Below, one piece after another: positions 16,180 through 25,321 of a DNA stretch of 64,000 nucleotides. A program made the translations under genes and the position numbers. The notes beneath the pieces were generated by a model. That model had not been told where the DNA came from, did no database searches, and saw only the letters and a list, made by a program, of their open reading frames with translations. Origin of the DNA: JABWBD01 sp040768665 (GTDB lineage Bacteria; Planctomycetota; Planctomycetia; Pirellulales; Thermoguttaceae); the NCBI GenBank assembly GCA_040768665.1, contig JAXGMN010000027.1:62001-126000 (forward strand), in the 5' to 3' direction. How positions within the stretch are numbered: position 1 is the stretch's first letter; each line of letters opens with the position of its first letter.

Positions 16180-18150
16180 CGTAAATCTGAAACCTTTCGT
16201 TGGGACCATGCGGGTAACCAAGCCCGTCCGGTAAAGCTTGGCCAGCAGCCGGAAGCGAGTCTTGGGTGGTGACCGGGTAACCGGCACTGCTAGGCGTAGA
16301 CAGCGAGTGCTGAAGCCGTGTGATTGAGCCTCGAAAGTGGGCAATGCGGGAGTCTTCGGTCTGGTCAGTCGCGAGGACAGCAGCATCATGCGCCGTGGCC
16401 TCGTGCATCGCCTCCGCCGGGGAGTCGAAGGCGACGGCTTCGGCCAGCGGTCCCCCGGGAACGGCAGGAGATCCTGTCGTCTGCTGCAGAGAAACTCCCG
16501 GCAGGAGATACCAGGTCAGCAACTCGGGCCCGTCGCTTGGCATTCGGTGGCGACGGGAGAAACGAAACAAGCCGGTCGCCCGCGGTACCGTGCGTGCGAA
16601 GACATCGAAGCGGCGGGATGGGCAACGGGAAGTCGCAGCGGCCCTGATAGGTACCGACGAAGCTGAAATCTTGCCGGGGGCCGGTGGAGGAAGGGGCGTC
16701 AAGTCGTTTTTTACCGTTGGAGGGAAACATGACCGAGACATCGAACTCAGGTTCCGTGTTCTACATCACCATGATCGCCAGAGTTGGCGAAGCAGGCTCC
16801 GCAGATGGCGTTCACGTCGTTGAACCATTGCCTCGATCTCTCGCGCTTGCTGAAGACCTACCGGCGTACGCGCGCGACAGGGCTCCGGGCATCGACGGAC
16901 AAACCGCGGTCGATTACGAGCGAGACTTGGAGCAGAATCTCCGGTCTCTGCTGGACCGCGCCAAGTCAGGACGTATCGGGCAGCGCCGGTGCGACGGGTA
17001 CTTTATTCCGAAAGGAACGGGCTCAGAAAACCCGCCCGATCGGAATTCCCACGTTTGAGGACAAGTGCTTCAGCGTGCCGTGACGATGGTATTGAAGCGA
17101 TCTACGAGCAAGACTTCTACGACTGCTCGTGGCTTTCGGCCAAGCGATCGGCGCACCGGGCGTTGGAAAGCCTGTGGCAGCGAACGATGGAAAGCGGGGG
17201 AAGCTGGATCGCCAGTCCGGTTTATCAAAGTTTTTGACACTTTGGATCATGGCCATCTGCGTGCGTTTTCCTCGCGCCAGGGTACGCGACAGGGTGCTGT
17301 TGCGGTTGATTGGGAAATGGTTAAAGATGCTGGAGTGCTGGAAGAAGGGAGTGTGGACGCATCCCGAAACCGGCAACCCGCAAGGCGGGGTGATTTCACC
17401 GATGCTGGCCAACGTCTACTTGCACTATGTGCTGGACGAGTGGTTTGCTCAGGAAGTACAGCCTCGCCTGAAGGGCAAAAGCCGATACCGGTTCGCTTAT
17501 GCGACGACTTCGTCATTACCGGTTCGTCTGAAGGCCTGCTGGCCAGTCGATGGTCTTGGCAAACGCCTGGCAAGTGGCCTCACGCTTCGCAGACAAGACC
17601 CGGATGGTTCCGTTCCGTCGACTACCGTTGAGGAAGAAACCTCGCGGAGATTCCCAACTGAAACCGGCCGGGCGTGTTCGACCTGTTGGGCTTCCGCTGT
17701 TTCCGGGCGCTGGTCTCGACCGAAGAGGAGAACCGTTGGTGCGGCGCGGGCGTCATCTGGCCGCTTCACACGTGGATTACGGAAGATCTCCGAGTGGTGC
17801 CGGAAGAACCGGCACCGTCTATCCGCCGAGCAGTGCCAGAAACTGAGTCAAGAGCTACGCTTGGCCACTATGCGTATTACGGCATCTCTACGAGGCTCAG
17901 CCACCGCTTGAACTCCTTCCGTGAGGCTGTGAAACACGCATGGGGCAAGTGGCTTCGGCGGCGGCGGCGGAAGAATCGTCCGCCTTGGAGCTGGTTGCCG
18001 GATTCTGGAGCGATACCGGCTTCCATATGCCAAGGCCATACACTCGGTTTAATCAAACGATGTGCCGACTTGGGAACTCGGGTGGGAAGTCTGCACGTCG
18101 GATCAGCAGGAACTGGGTGAACGTCACCCCGGCGGCGCAGTCCAGCCCTA
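16180..18150 (+). mobile_element. Degenerate group II intron
   Basis: The span is set by a shattered intron-type reverse transcriptase (16750-18052), about 570 bases of structured leader upstream where domains I-IV would lie, and a possible domain V remnant at 18060-18110, where CCGAC and GTCGG can pair around a bulged stem. The outer limits are uncertain, since no GTGYG start or flanking exon could be fixed. It lies directly downstream of the intact RAYT gene. Confidence 0.5.
16750..18052 (+). pseudogene. Group II intron reverse transcriptase/maturase, frameshifted
   Basis: LtrA-type pieces appear in order but in different frames: KQAPQMAFTSLNHCLDLSRL, APGIDGQTAVDYERDL, IPKGTGSE, PIGIPTFEDK, LLRLIGKWLK, GNPQGGVISPMLANVYLHY, LDEWFAQEVQPRLKG, then SRFTRGLRKISEWCRKNRH-like text and a C-terminal ERYRLPYAKAIHSV in front of TAA 18050. 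The catalytic YADD box is lost through a one-base deletion near 17500 (TATGCGACGACTTCG in place of TATGCGGACGAC). Many small indels show long-standing inactivity. Confidence 0.85.
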
Positions 18151-18664
18151 TTCTTCCCTGACCATATTCGCCCACCAACGCTCAATGCCCCTCAATCACA
18201 CTCGCGGCCCCGCTGGCGATCCCGTCCCTGCTTCGGGCAGAATAATAGACAGATACTGCCGTGCGTAAAGTGCCGCCGACGCGCTGGCGGCGGCAGATGA
18301 AACCTCCCCGCTGCCATCGGCCATTCTCCGGAAAGGCCAGCCGGGCTGATGGCAATCGTCGCAATAAAATGAGACCCGACCCCGTTCCCCCTTCCCCTGG
18401 CACAAGTCACTCCGTTGCGTCCGCTCTGGCGGCATCACATTTGAGTTCCCAGTCATCCGCTGCGTCAATACTAGCTGCGTCCCCGTTTCGAGTCCCTCCG
18501 TCTTCACTCTCACGGATCCCCTTTTTCCAATATATGCAGCGGCTCAGCGGCTCCGGAATCAATCGGCCGAAAGGCGCGTTGTCTACGGGCAAACCGACGA
18601 TTCCTTCGTGTGGCTCGTTGTGTAGCGCATTGCCATTACCGTCCTGTTCCTGCCAGCGAAATGA
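18053..18664. other. Accessory intergenic stretch
   Basis: After the intron remnant there is no convincing gene. 18366-18385 has the phrase ATGAGACCCGACCCCG, which resembles the end of a REP-like or RAYT-associated tag, but its partner arm was not found. Short minus-strand frames here show no recognisable protein. Confidence 0.4.
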
Positions 18665-18988
18665 TTATCGAACGTTATGTAACCATCGGTCGGACCAGAA
18701 GCAGTTGATGGACATTATTTCCATTTCCTTTCGCGACCTCGGTCTTCCAGTGTCCTTCAATCTTCTTCGGTATGCGTGCCGTTCTGCGGCGAGCGCCGTT
18801 TTCGCGCTTAAAATCGCCGGTCGGCATATATCGTTTGAGAGAAGTCCTCGTCGTAGGCGTTTGCTGCCGATGTATAGCGTAATGCACCCCCACCACGGCG
18901 CAGCGAGTAAGCAGTACGCCAAACTCAATATTATAGCCATCGCCAGCCACTGGCCTTCCCGGTTGTGATGTTGCTCGGTAGTCGCCAT
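18665..18988 (-). CDS. Possible small membrane protein or remnant
   Basis: 107 residues from ATG 18988, with GGAGAAG three bases before it. One strong hydrophobic helix (WLAMAIILSLAYCLLAAPWW) near residues 14-33 is followed by a basic region. No family recognised. It sits in decayed mobile DNA and may be the leftover of a larger gene. Confidence 0.25.
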   Translation of the reverse strand: MATTEQHHNREGQWLAMAIILSLAYCLLAAPWWGCITLYIGSKRLRRGLLSNDICRPAILSAKTALAAERHAYRRRLKDTGRPRSRKEMEIMSINCFWSDRWLHNVR

Positions 18989-19617
18989 TGTTCTTCTCCG
19001 ACCAATACCCTGAAAGTAGTTCCGTTGGGGACAGAAAAGCCGGCAAATTCCGGGGACACCATACCCTATTTCTTTTTCGCGTTACGCTTTAAAACGGGTT
19101 TCTGGCGCTGTACTCATTGCGGAGTGCTCGAGTCGACCGAGAAAGTCCTCGTCGCCCAGGGGACGCCCGTTCGCTCGTGTTCGCATCATATCCATTCCTC
19201 CTCGCTCACCGCGGCAAACAGCCGACTCCAACTCCCAGCCGCGTTGCCAACAGCTGCGTTCTCACCCAGAGCGTCATCGACGCAGCAAGTGAGCCGCGCT
19301 TGCTCCCAACGGTAATCTCAGACTGTCTTCAACCTGGCGAGTGGATTCAGTTCCACGTACCGGCCGTCGCAACTGGGTGCCGTCTGATGCATCTGGGGCG
19401 CAAATGACCTGCCATGAGTACAGCAGCCTTCCCGAAAGTTGATGCGTCGCGTGTATCGACGATGCGGCTACCGTGCGGCTCGCCGCAGACCATCTTCCGA
19501 GTTCGGCACGGCTACCGATGGCGATTTCAGCATGAATGGCTGGGCCCAGATCTGCACCTCATGCAGGCACCTGCTCGGCCATCAGATCGATATAGGCCTC
19601 ATAGTCCTCCTCGCAAA

Positions 19618-21249
19618 GGCGTAACCGGTGTTCCGGCGGCTGCTTCCGTTAAGTTGGGTAAGGTACTGCGATTGAGCTGGCAAAAACGGCCTCTATCTAA
19701 CGCCGAGGCGGTCTTGTCCAAAGGACCCTGGCATGGAGGCCGCACAATGACATCTTCAATCCGCAGGACAGAATCAGGGCAAATCGTTGGTTGAGTTGGC
19801 GATGCAGTGGAGCAACGATTGAAGAGGAGACTGGACGGAAATCGCTGCTGACACCGAAGAAAAGGCCACCTTCGAGCGTGTCCTGCAAATGGGCCACGCT
19901 GCGATCGAGCAATTCCTCACACTGCAAGGCGATGGAGATCTCGGCAAACATAAGGCACTGCGGAGGGCCGGCGACTCAAACAGAGCGAAGAACCGGTGGG
20001 GCGGCCGTTGCGGATACCGGCGGTGTGGTCGAGCCTATGTAACCACGGCGACCTGAAACCGTTGAATATCCGGCCGGTCGACGCACGGCTGGAGTTTGCC
20101 GCGTGGCGGATGCTCGTACTTTTCGAGGGAATTCTCGCAGTACTTCTGCGTGGACCAAGCGTTTGGGCAAGCTGCGCAGGGCTGGCGACGGTGCTGCGAC
20201 AAGAGGTTTCCGTGGATACTCTGGAACACATCGTCGCATGGGAGAACAGGCAGAGGCGTTCCTCGACCGGCTTCCCGCCTCCCGCCAGAAGAAAGGGCGA
20301 TTTACTTCATTCGTTTACGGCCGATGAAGTGCCCGCTGGTCAGGAGGATGCGCAGCGTGTGCCTACCTTCGAGAAGAGCGAGCGACCGGGCAATCGCCGC
20401 ATGGCGACGTTGGCCTGCGTCTACACGATCGACCGCTACGTGCGGACCCCGGAGCAAATCATTGGCGGCGTTGTTTCCGCGACGATACCGGACCGCGGCC
20501 GAAGTCGCCCGCAACCTGGTTCAAACACGTCACGGCACAGTTTACCAGGGTACGCGAGGAGCCGGACGGGGAGTTGTGGGAATACAACGGCACGATGGAA
20601 GCCTTTTGTTCGGCAAAGCCGACCGTTAATTCGCGCGTCAATGACGAAGGTTCCGGCAATGGACGGCCAAGCCCGGCAATGGAACGCTTTGCGGATTCGT
20701 GTCTGGAAGTGCCGCCGGAAGAGATCATCGACATCTGGATATCCTGCACGTATCCAGTTACGTCTGGCAGGCGGCAAAGGTGTTTGATCCGCATAAGGAG
20801 CACCAGGAGGTGTTCGCCCGCGGTCGTTTGCTGCGGATTCTCCAGGTGAGGTGCGGCGTTGTGGCGGGGATTGCGGCAAATGGCCGCAAGCGGGGCATCA
20901 GGGGCAAAGAGCTCGCGGAAATCGCGCCACATTGCGGCTACTTCGAAACACGCCAATCGGATGCGTTATGACGAATACTTGGCGGCGGGCTACCCAATCG
21001 CCACCGGTGTCATCGAAGGGCTTGCCGCCACTTGGTAAAGGACCATGGAGCGGAGCAGGATCGTCGGCGATTGGCAGGTGCCCAGCCGATGCTTCACGTC
21101 CGAGCGGTCTATCAATCTTCCTACTGGGATCACTTTCACCAAGATCGTATGGCTCCGGAACTGGCCAACATTCACCCAAATCGTGCTCTTCTATGCAACT
21201 ACCAGCCCTCGCGCTCCGCGAGCTAATAGGCCAGGGCGTCGGTTACGCC
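19618..21249 (+). mobile_element. Decayed ISKra4-family insertion sequence with 9-bp target duplication
   Basis: Ends: GGCGTAACCG at 19618 and CGGTTACGCC ending at 21249 form terminal inverted repeats. CCTCGCAAA occurs immediately outside on both sides (19609-19617 and 21250-21258). Copy A of the RAYT shows the uninterrupted target (CCTCCTCGCAAAGAAGG at about 15041), which confirms the insertion point. A 9-bp duplication is what I recall for the ISKra4 subgroup. Total length is 1632 bp. Confidence 0.8.
19740..21226 (+). pseudogene. ISKra4-type transposase, multiply frameshifted
   Basis: Family-typical pieces are scattered over all three plus frames: YFCVDQAFGQA (near 20145), RMGEQAEAFLDRLP (20240), RVPTFEKSERPGNRRMATL with CVYTIDRYVRTPEQI (20355-20465), DILHVSSYVWQAAKVFDPH (20730-20790), HCGYFETR (20930), and AGAQPMLHVRAVYQSSYWDH before the end (21075-21140). 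No active frame remains. Confidence 0.8.
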
Positions 21250-21563
21250 CCTCGCAAAAGAAGGTCTGCTGCCGGCGGTTTCCCCGCTGGGTAATGTGGT
21301 GTGGCATGCCAGGGACTACGACTCGTGCTAATCGTGCCATGCGGCCACCTAACCCCAGGCTCAGCCTTGTCAAGATAGGTATGGTGTCCCCGGGTCATGA
21401 CCAAAACCTCGTGGGTGATCCGGAGCGTCCGTGGTGCAAGGCGGCCCCAACATCGTCTCAACCGACTCATCGCCAGCGCGCAGCTGTGGTCAAAGCGGGT
21501 CCCCAAAATCGCCTGGATCGGCTCCGAGGTGACAGGCGTGGCATCCGCGTGGGGAAGTGTGTA

Positions 21564-21916
21564 TCAGCGAGTCTCGATGCGTCGGCCGATGTTGTCCAGC
21601 AGCGCGGCCAGTTGAGCGGGAAGTCCGTCTCGAGGCCGCTCGACGGCAAGCACCTGGTAGCAGCCGTCCGGTTCGCCGTCGCGCCCAGGGCCGATAGGCG
21701 ATGAGATCAACTGAGCGAGTCGGTTACAGGCGTCCCACAGCGCATCGCGGTCGAAGCAGGGGATGTCCCGTTCGATGCGGTCCAACCGCCAACGGAAAGC
21801 CCGTCGCGATCGGCGGCCAGTGTGAGGAACAGGTACAGTCCCGATATCTTCGGGCGAAGCTTCTTGAGCAGACCTTCGCTTCGAAGGCGATGGTCGATCC
21901 ATGCGAACGAGCGCAT
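21564..21916 (-). pseudogene. Remnant of a planctomycete accessory protein, frameshifted
   Basis: It starts MRSFAWIDHRLRSEGLLKKL and GLYLFLTLAADRDGLS at 21916. A shift near 21790 continues in another frame as WRLDRIERDIPCFDRDALWD, then DGCYQVLAVERP and LAALLDNIGRRIETR with a stop at 21564. Similar proteins, as I recall, accompany insertion sequences in planctomycetes and look like winged-helix DNA-binding proteins. Function unknown. Confidence 0.5.
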
Positions 21917-22350
21917 TGCCTGCGGCGGGCCGGTGAGGCTCCAGGACAGGCAAGGGCTTTTTCAGCGGCATAGCGGCGTTGCCTCAACGGTAAACATGTG
22001 CCAAGACGTCAATGGTTCGCATTCTGGTAGGCTTTTCGGCGCGTCGGGTGTGGCCATTTCAAACTCAGTGAGAAAAAGTCGTACTGCATCAATCCTCACT
22101 GCTGCATCACTGATCACACCGACGGAGCCCTCCCAGGCGAAGGCTTCTGTGCAGGAAAACGAACTGATGAGGCAGGACTGCAACGACATGCAGCGGGAAG
22201 CAGATACTCGGAAGCAAATTCCATGGAACAAGCAACCCTGGGAGGAAGCGCATTAATCAGGGAAGCAGGAAGACAACTCAGTGTCTAGGCAGCGAGGGAA
22301 GTAGAACCGTAAGTCCCTTTCCCGTAAGTGCTTCTGATCCGAGTATACGA
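21917..22350. other. Accessory intergenic stretch
   Basis: No protein recognised on either strand. Frames in both directions lack a credible start and composition. The stretch is bounded by the gene remnant on the left and a palindromic repeat on the right. Confidence 0.4.
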
Positions 22351-22444
22351 GGTGTCAGGAACCTTTAATGCGAAAGAGTGGCGGCAAGAGAGTTCGATTT
22401 CGCTGTGGCGACATTGGAAACATCTAACAAAGGTTCCTGACACC
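22351..22444. repeat. 94-bp palindromic element, GGTGTCAGGAACC class
   Basis: GGTGTCAGGAACCTTT (22351-22366) and its exact reverse complement AAAGGTTCCTGACACC (22429-22444) flank a 62-base loop. The perfect 16-bp arms and isolated position suit a REP- or MITE-type element. Confidence 0.75.
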
Positions 22445-22445
22445 T

Positions 22446-22658
22446 TTATCGGCTTCCATCCCCGTCCAATTCGAATTCGTGAATTCGGATAGCATCCATG
22501 TCGCCCGATTCAAGGAATTCATTCGCTTGACGGAGCAGAGCGCCTTGGTCAATCGCCATTTGTATTCTCGCAAAACTGGTGTGAAAAACAGGAGTTTGCC
22601 GGATAACGACCGAGCATGAACGGGCGGCGAGGCGCTCGGCGAAAACCAACCATTCCAT
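22446..22658 (-). CDS. Small hypothetical protein
   Basis: 70 residues from ATG 22658, with a weak AAGG upstream. The second half (QMAIDQGALLRQANEFLESG, DMDAIRIHEFELDGD) reads like real protein, acidic and helical. It ends against the palindromic element and may be truncated by it. It is 60 bases downstream of the membrane protein gene in the same direction. No family recognised. Confidence 0.35.
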   Translation of the reverse strand: MEWLVFAERLAARSCSVVIRQTPVFHTSFARIQMAIDQGALLRQANEFLESGDMDAIRIHEFELDGDGSR

Positions 22659-22718
22659 TCAACCTTGCACCGCCGAAAGACCGCCGCTCCGGTCCATGCG
22701 CTGGTTCGCCGTCCATTT

Positions 22719-23072
22719 CTATTTCCGCCAATGCGCGACCGCTGCCGCAATCCAAAATATGGCCAACACTGGAAACGCGTAAATCCCTACGAACAAGAAC
22801 GCAATCGGAGACTGGGGATCGGGATTCAGAAAGACCGCCTGCGCGTAGACAAACGCAAACCACACGCCGTACAAAACGGAGCTTACCACGAGCAGGTATT
22901 GAGCGAGGGTGGAACGGAATACAAACGCCAGCGCAATTGTCACCGCGAGGGGGCCAAACGCGAATGGCACGAAGAACAGTCCTCCAAGAAAGGGTTCCGA
23001 TTTGGAGCACAGGAGGAGCGTCCCCACAATGACGACGGTTGCCGTAGCCCAAAACGCGAGAGTAGACGGCAT
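22719..23072 (-). CDS. Small membrane protein
   Basis: 117 residues from ATG 23072, with GAGGG in front. Four hydrophobic helices (about 5-22, 28-50, 60-82 and 92-113) with very short loops. No family recognised. It lies 77 bases downstream of the HicB-like gene, in the same direction. Confidence 0.65.
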   Translation of the reverse strand: MPSTLAFWATATVVIVGTLLLCSKSEPFLGGLFFVPFAFGPLAVTIALAFVFRSTLAQYLLVVSSVLYGVWFAFVYAQAVFLNPDPQSPIAFLFVGIYAFPVLAIFWIAAAVAHWRK

Positions 23073-23149
23073 GGGAGTCCCTCACATGGTTCCTTCGGTA
23101 GCGTACGGGGGATGGCTGCGCTCAGGTGGCACTTATAACTCCTGACGTT

Positions 23150-23359
23150 TCATGCGTCGAGTTCCACTTCCTTCGTCTGCGCGCCGGCCGGAACCGGCGC
23201 CTCCTCGCCCTCCCGCATCAGGGCATACGCATCCTCAATGTTGGATTCCAGCTCTTCAAGGGTTTCACCCTGGCTGAACACACCGGGAACCTCTTTCAGA
23301 CGCCCCACGAACCAGCCATCGTCAATCCAGTATTCCAATGTCAAAGGTCGTCGCATCAT
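23150..23359 (-). CDS. hicB: HicB-family antitoxin-like protein
   Basis: 69 residues. The pattern LEYWIDDGWFVGRLKEVPGV, then FSQGETLEELESNIEDAYAL matches the compact RNase H-like HicB fold (G-x-V-G-x-x-P-E-L-P-G-x-x-x-x-G-x-T-x-x-E-A in the family). There is no DNA-binding domain at the C-terminus. No hicA was found on either side, so it is solitary here and may be an orphan antitoxin or a regulator. Confidence 0.8.
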   Translation of the reverse strand: MMRRPLTLEYWIDDGWFVGRLKEVPGVFSQGETLEELESNIEDAYALMREGEEAPVPAGAQTKEVELDA

Positions 23360-23578
23360 CCTTCTCCACAGACATCTCCAGGCACACCCGGAACTATCGC
23401 AGTGCCGGCCCCGGCAATTATGCCGTCAGGCGGCCTCCAGCCCAGCGGCTGTCTGCTGCATTGCTGCTCCATCTAAGTTCAACGCGGCCCTTCTACATTC
23501 GCCTGCCGCCGCGGCTGCCTTGAGGAGCAACAAACTGCGTGCCCGAACCCGGGTCACAATCCGAAACGTCAGCCGCTA

Positions 23579-24400
23579 CTACCCCGATGTTGACCAGTAC
23601 GCCGCGTAATACTCTCCGCCAACCTCTGCTACCGCCGACTGCCGGTTCCACTCGTTCTCCATCCACTGGCCCAGTGCGAACTGGCCCAGGGAGCACAGCT
23701 TCGCGTCGAATATCGGCGAATGCAGGCACTGGGCCAGCAGGCGGAGGAACTCCTCCTCGCTGATTGGCTGGCATAGCGCTCTATCCACGTCCCCAAGAAA
23801 CCGGGCCTCGAGGACCCGGTGAGAGTTGATCCAGAAATGCGATAGGCTGTAGTAGGGGAACTTGTTGGCGCGGTGAATGACCGCCCTGGATTCCGTACGC
23901 CAGCAGGTCACGCTCACCGCTTCAACCGGCAGCAAGTCGAGCTGCCCGAGCGCTTGTTGTTGCCGCTGCAGTTCATCCCAGGTGAAGACCCCAGATCCTC
24001 CACCGGCCAACAACTGAGACCTTTGTTCCGAACTGGTTCCCTCTGGATCAGCCATGGCACTGCTGGTGAAATGTACGACGCTTTGGGCAACTGGATCAAT
24101 GTACATTTCGTACCGCCGACCGGACAACCACATTCCCGCTCTCAGTAGCTGATTGCCGACGTAGGGCCAAATAGCATCCCGCACCTGCTGCAATCCTGCC
24201 GCGCAACGTGGTCCCATCCGTGACTGCCTCGCCGCGATCATCCGATCCCAAATTGCCACAGTGGCCTGAGTAATGTCCTCCTGAACGAGATAATTGATCT
24301 TTCCGTATTCGCCAACCTCGCGGAGATCCGGGGCGTCGGCGCCGCCGAGCACTCGTTGCAACACTGGGACATGCTCATCTGCGACTTGGACGCTTTTCAT
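23579..24400 (-). CDS. Hypothetical protein
   Basis: 273 residues from ATG 24400; the frame is also open to a TTG three codons earlier. Soluble, alpha-rich, with several tryptophans (AIWPYVGNQLLRAGMWLSG; SHFWINSHRVLEARFLG; QWMENEWNRQS). No motif or family recognised. It stands alone between the HicB-like gene and a toxin-antitoxin-like pair, so it may be accessory. Confidence 0.6.
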   Translation of the reverse strand: MKSVQVADEHVPVLQRVLGGADAPDLREVGEYGKINYLVQEDITQATVAIWDRMIAARQSRMGPRCAAGLQQVRDAIWPYVGNQLLRAGMWLSGRRYEMYIDPVAQSVVHFTSSAMADPEGTSSEQRSQLLAGGGSGVFTWDELQRQQQALGQLDLLPVEAVSVTCWRTESRAVIHRANKFPYYSLSHFWINSHRVLEARFLGDVDRALCQPISEEEFLRLLAQCLHSPIFDAKLCSLGQFALGQWMENEWNRQSAVAEVGGEYYAAYWSTSG

Positions 24401-24538
24401 GTATGCCAATCCCCAGCCGAACGACCAGGATCAGTTGCCGGGGACCGCGGCGGCGGATCGGACCATCCCGAAAACGATTCACCGCGGTCCCCGGTCAACT
24501 GCATCCAGTTCGGCCTTGCCGCGTCGGCAACCCTCCCG

Positions 24539-24799
24539 TCAGTTCTCCTCAGCCGCCACAATGATGACTCGGGACCGTTCCGGCAATCTTACGGTGGGAT
24601 CGAGAGGGCGCACCATACCATTCTCTACGACGCCCGCCACGGCCAACGGCCGCCTGGGCTGCCTCGCAAGGTGCGCCTCCATTGGCGACGCGACCGCGTC
24701 CGCCGGTAATTCGAGGGGAGCCAATGGCGGCTCCGCGGCGATCTGCTCGTCGCGAGCGCGGCGTCCGGGACTCCGCTGGTCGATTTCGGGTCTACTCAT
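24539..24799 (-). CDS. DUF104/AF2212-like antitoxin domain protein
   Basis: 86 residues from ATG 24799. The C-terminus carries VAGVVENGMVRPLDPTVRLP and ERSRVIIVAAEE, the beta-hairpin pattern of DUF104 (AF2212-like) antitoxins (VxENGxLxPLxPxxLPEGxxVxV). The N-terminal 45 residues are charged and probably disordered. It starts 17 bases after the stop of the BrnT-like gene, suggesting a two-gene module in which this is the antitoxin (inference). Confidence 0.65.
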   Translation of the reverse strand: MSRPEIDQRSPGRRARDEQIAAEPPLAPLELPADAVASPMEAHLARQPRRPLAVAGVVENGMVRPLDPTVRLPERSRVIIVAAEEN

Positions 24800-24816
24800 C
24801 GTGTATTGTATCCTTC

Positions 24817-25074
24817 TCAATAGGCAGTAATGACGAAGATGGGCACTTCGCCCAATTCGCCGAAAATGTCCGGAATTTCGTCTTCCTCCCGATCGTACCG
24901 CCAGATCACCCAGATCCGGCGGCCCGCGGGTGTCGCGGCGAACATCTGGAACGAGCCGTCTCTGCGCTGGTGGAGGCTGAACACGTGGTCGAAGGCAGCC
25001 TCCACCTCCTCGGCCGAAAGGCCGTGAGCGTCGATCTTCTGCAGATTCCACTCGATCCACTTGAACTGCCGCAT
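24817..25074 (-). CDS. BrnT/DUF4258-like small protein, possible toxin
   Basis: 85 residues from ATG 25074; the longer frame to 25404 is not needed. The start FKWIEWNLQKIDAHGLSAEE, then VEAAFDHVF, a beta-rich middle (FQMFAATPAGRRIWVIWRY) and PIFVITAY at the end resemble the BrnT/RelE-like fold, in which W-N-x-x-K-x-x-x-H-G opens the protein. The pairing with a DUF104 protein supports a toxin-antitoxin role. The toxic residues cannot be confirmed by eye. Confidence 0.6.
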   Translation of the reverse strand: MRQFKWIEWNLQKIDAHGLSAEEVEAAFDHVFSLHQRRDGSFQMFAATPAGRRIWVIWRYDREEDEIPDIFGELGEVPIFVITAY

Positions 25075-25321
25075 TGGCACCCATCCTCGTCGATCGCTGT
25101 TCACACAGCTTTCCGCAGCACCGCAATCAGGCCCACACGACACGCGGAACGGGAAGAAGGAATCCGTGCAATGACCAGAGCCTCGTGGCCGCCGCAAAGG
25201 GGCTACTATTACGCCCCTGGTCACCCCTATTATACGGGCATGGCCGGAATACTCAACGCCCGTTGAAGGAATCGCTCGACCGGGTCCGGACACTCTTTCA
25301 TCTTCCGTCCGGAAATCGCTT

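Larger units (their letters stand above)
19067..21340 (-). pseudogene. Decayed RAYT transposase, copy B, split by an IS
   Basis: The N-terminus is at 21340 (MARLARVVVPGMPHHI, then TQRGNRRQQTFFCE). The frame breaks at the insertion at 21250-21258 and resumes at 19617 with the AHEVEIWAYCLMPN-type region, decayed, down to TAG at 19067-19069. Long blocks match copy A at 14482-15100, for example the stretch around 19130-19180 against 14555-14605. It contains additional small indels, so it was probably decaying before or after the insertion. Confidence 0.75.
19051..21393 (-). mobile_element. RAYT cassette with 16-bp inverted ends, split by an insertion sequence
   Basis: CCGGGGACACCATACC at 19051-19066 and its exact reverse complement GGTATGGTGTCCCCGG at 21378-21393 bracket a broken RAYT gene. 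The stop codon of that gene abuts the left arm and its start lies 38 bases inside the right arm. This looks like a transposase gene mobilised together with its own palindromic ends. A 1632-bp insertion sequence sits in the middle. Confidence 0.7.

Noticed and set aside
22446..22658. HicA toxin next to the HicB-like gene
   Set aside because: The frame lacks the HicA pattern (a G-x-x-x-x-x-x-G-S-H-x-x-F core) and is separated from hicB by a membrane protein gene.
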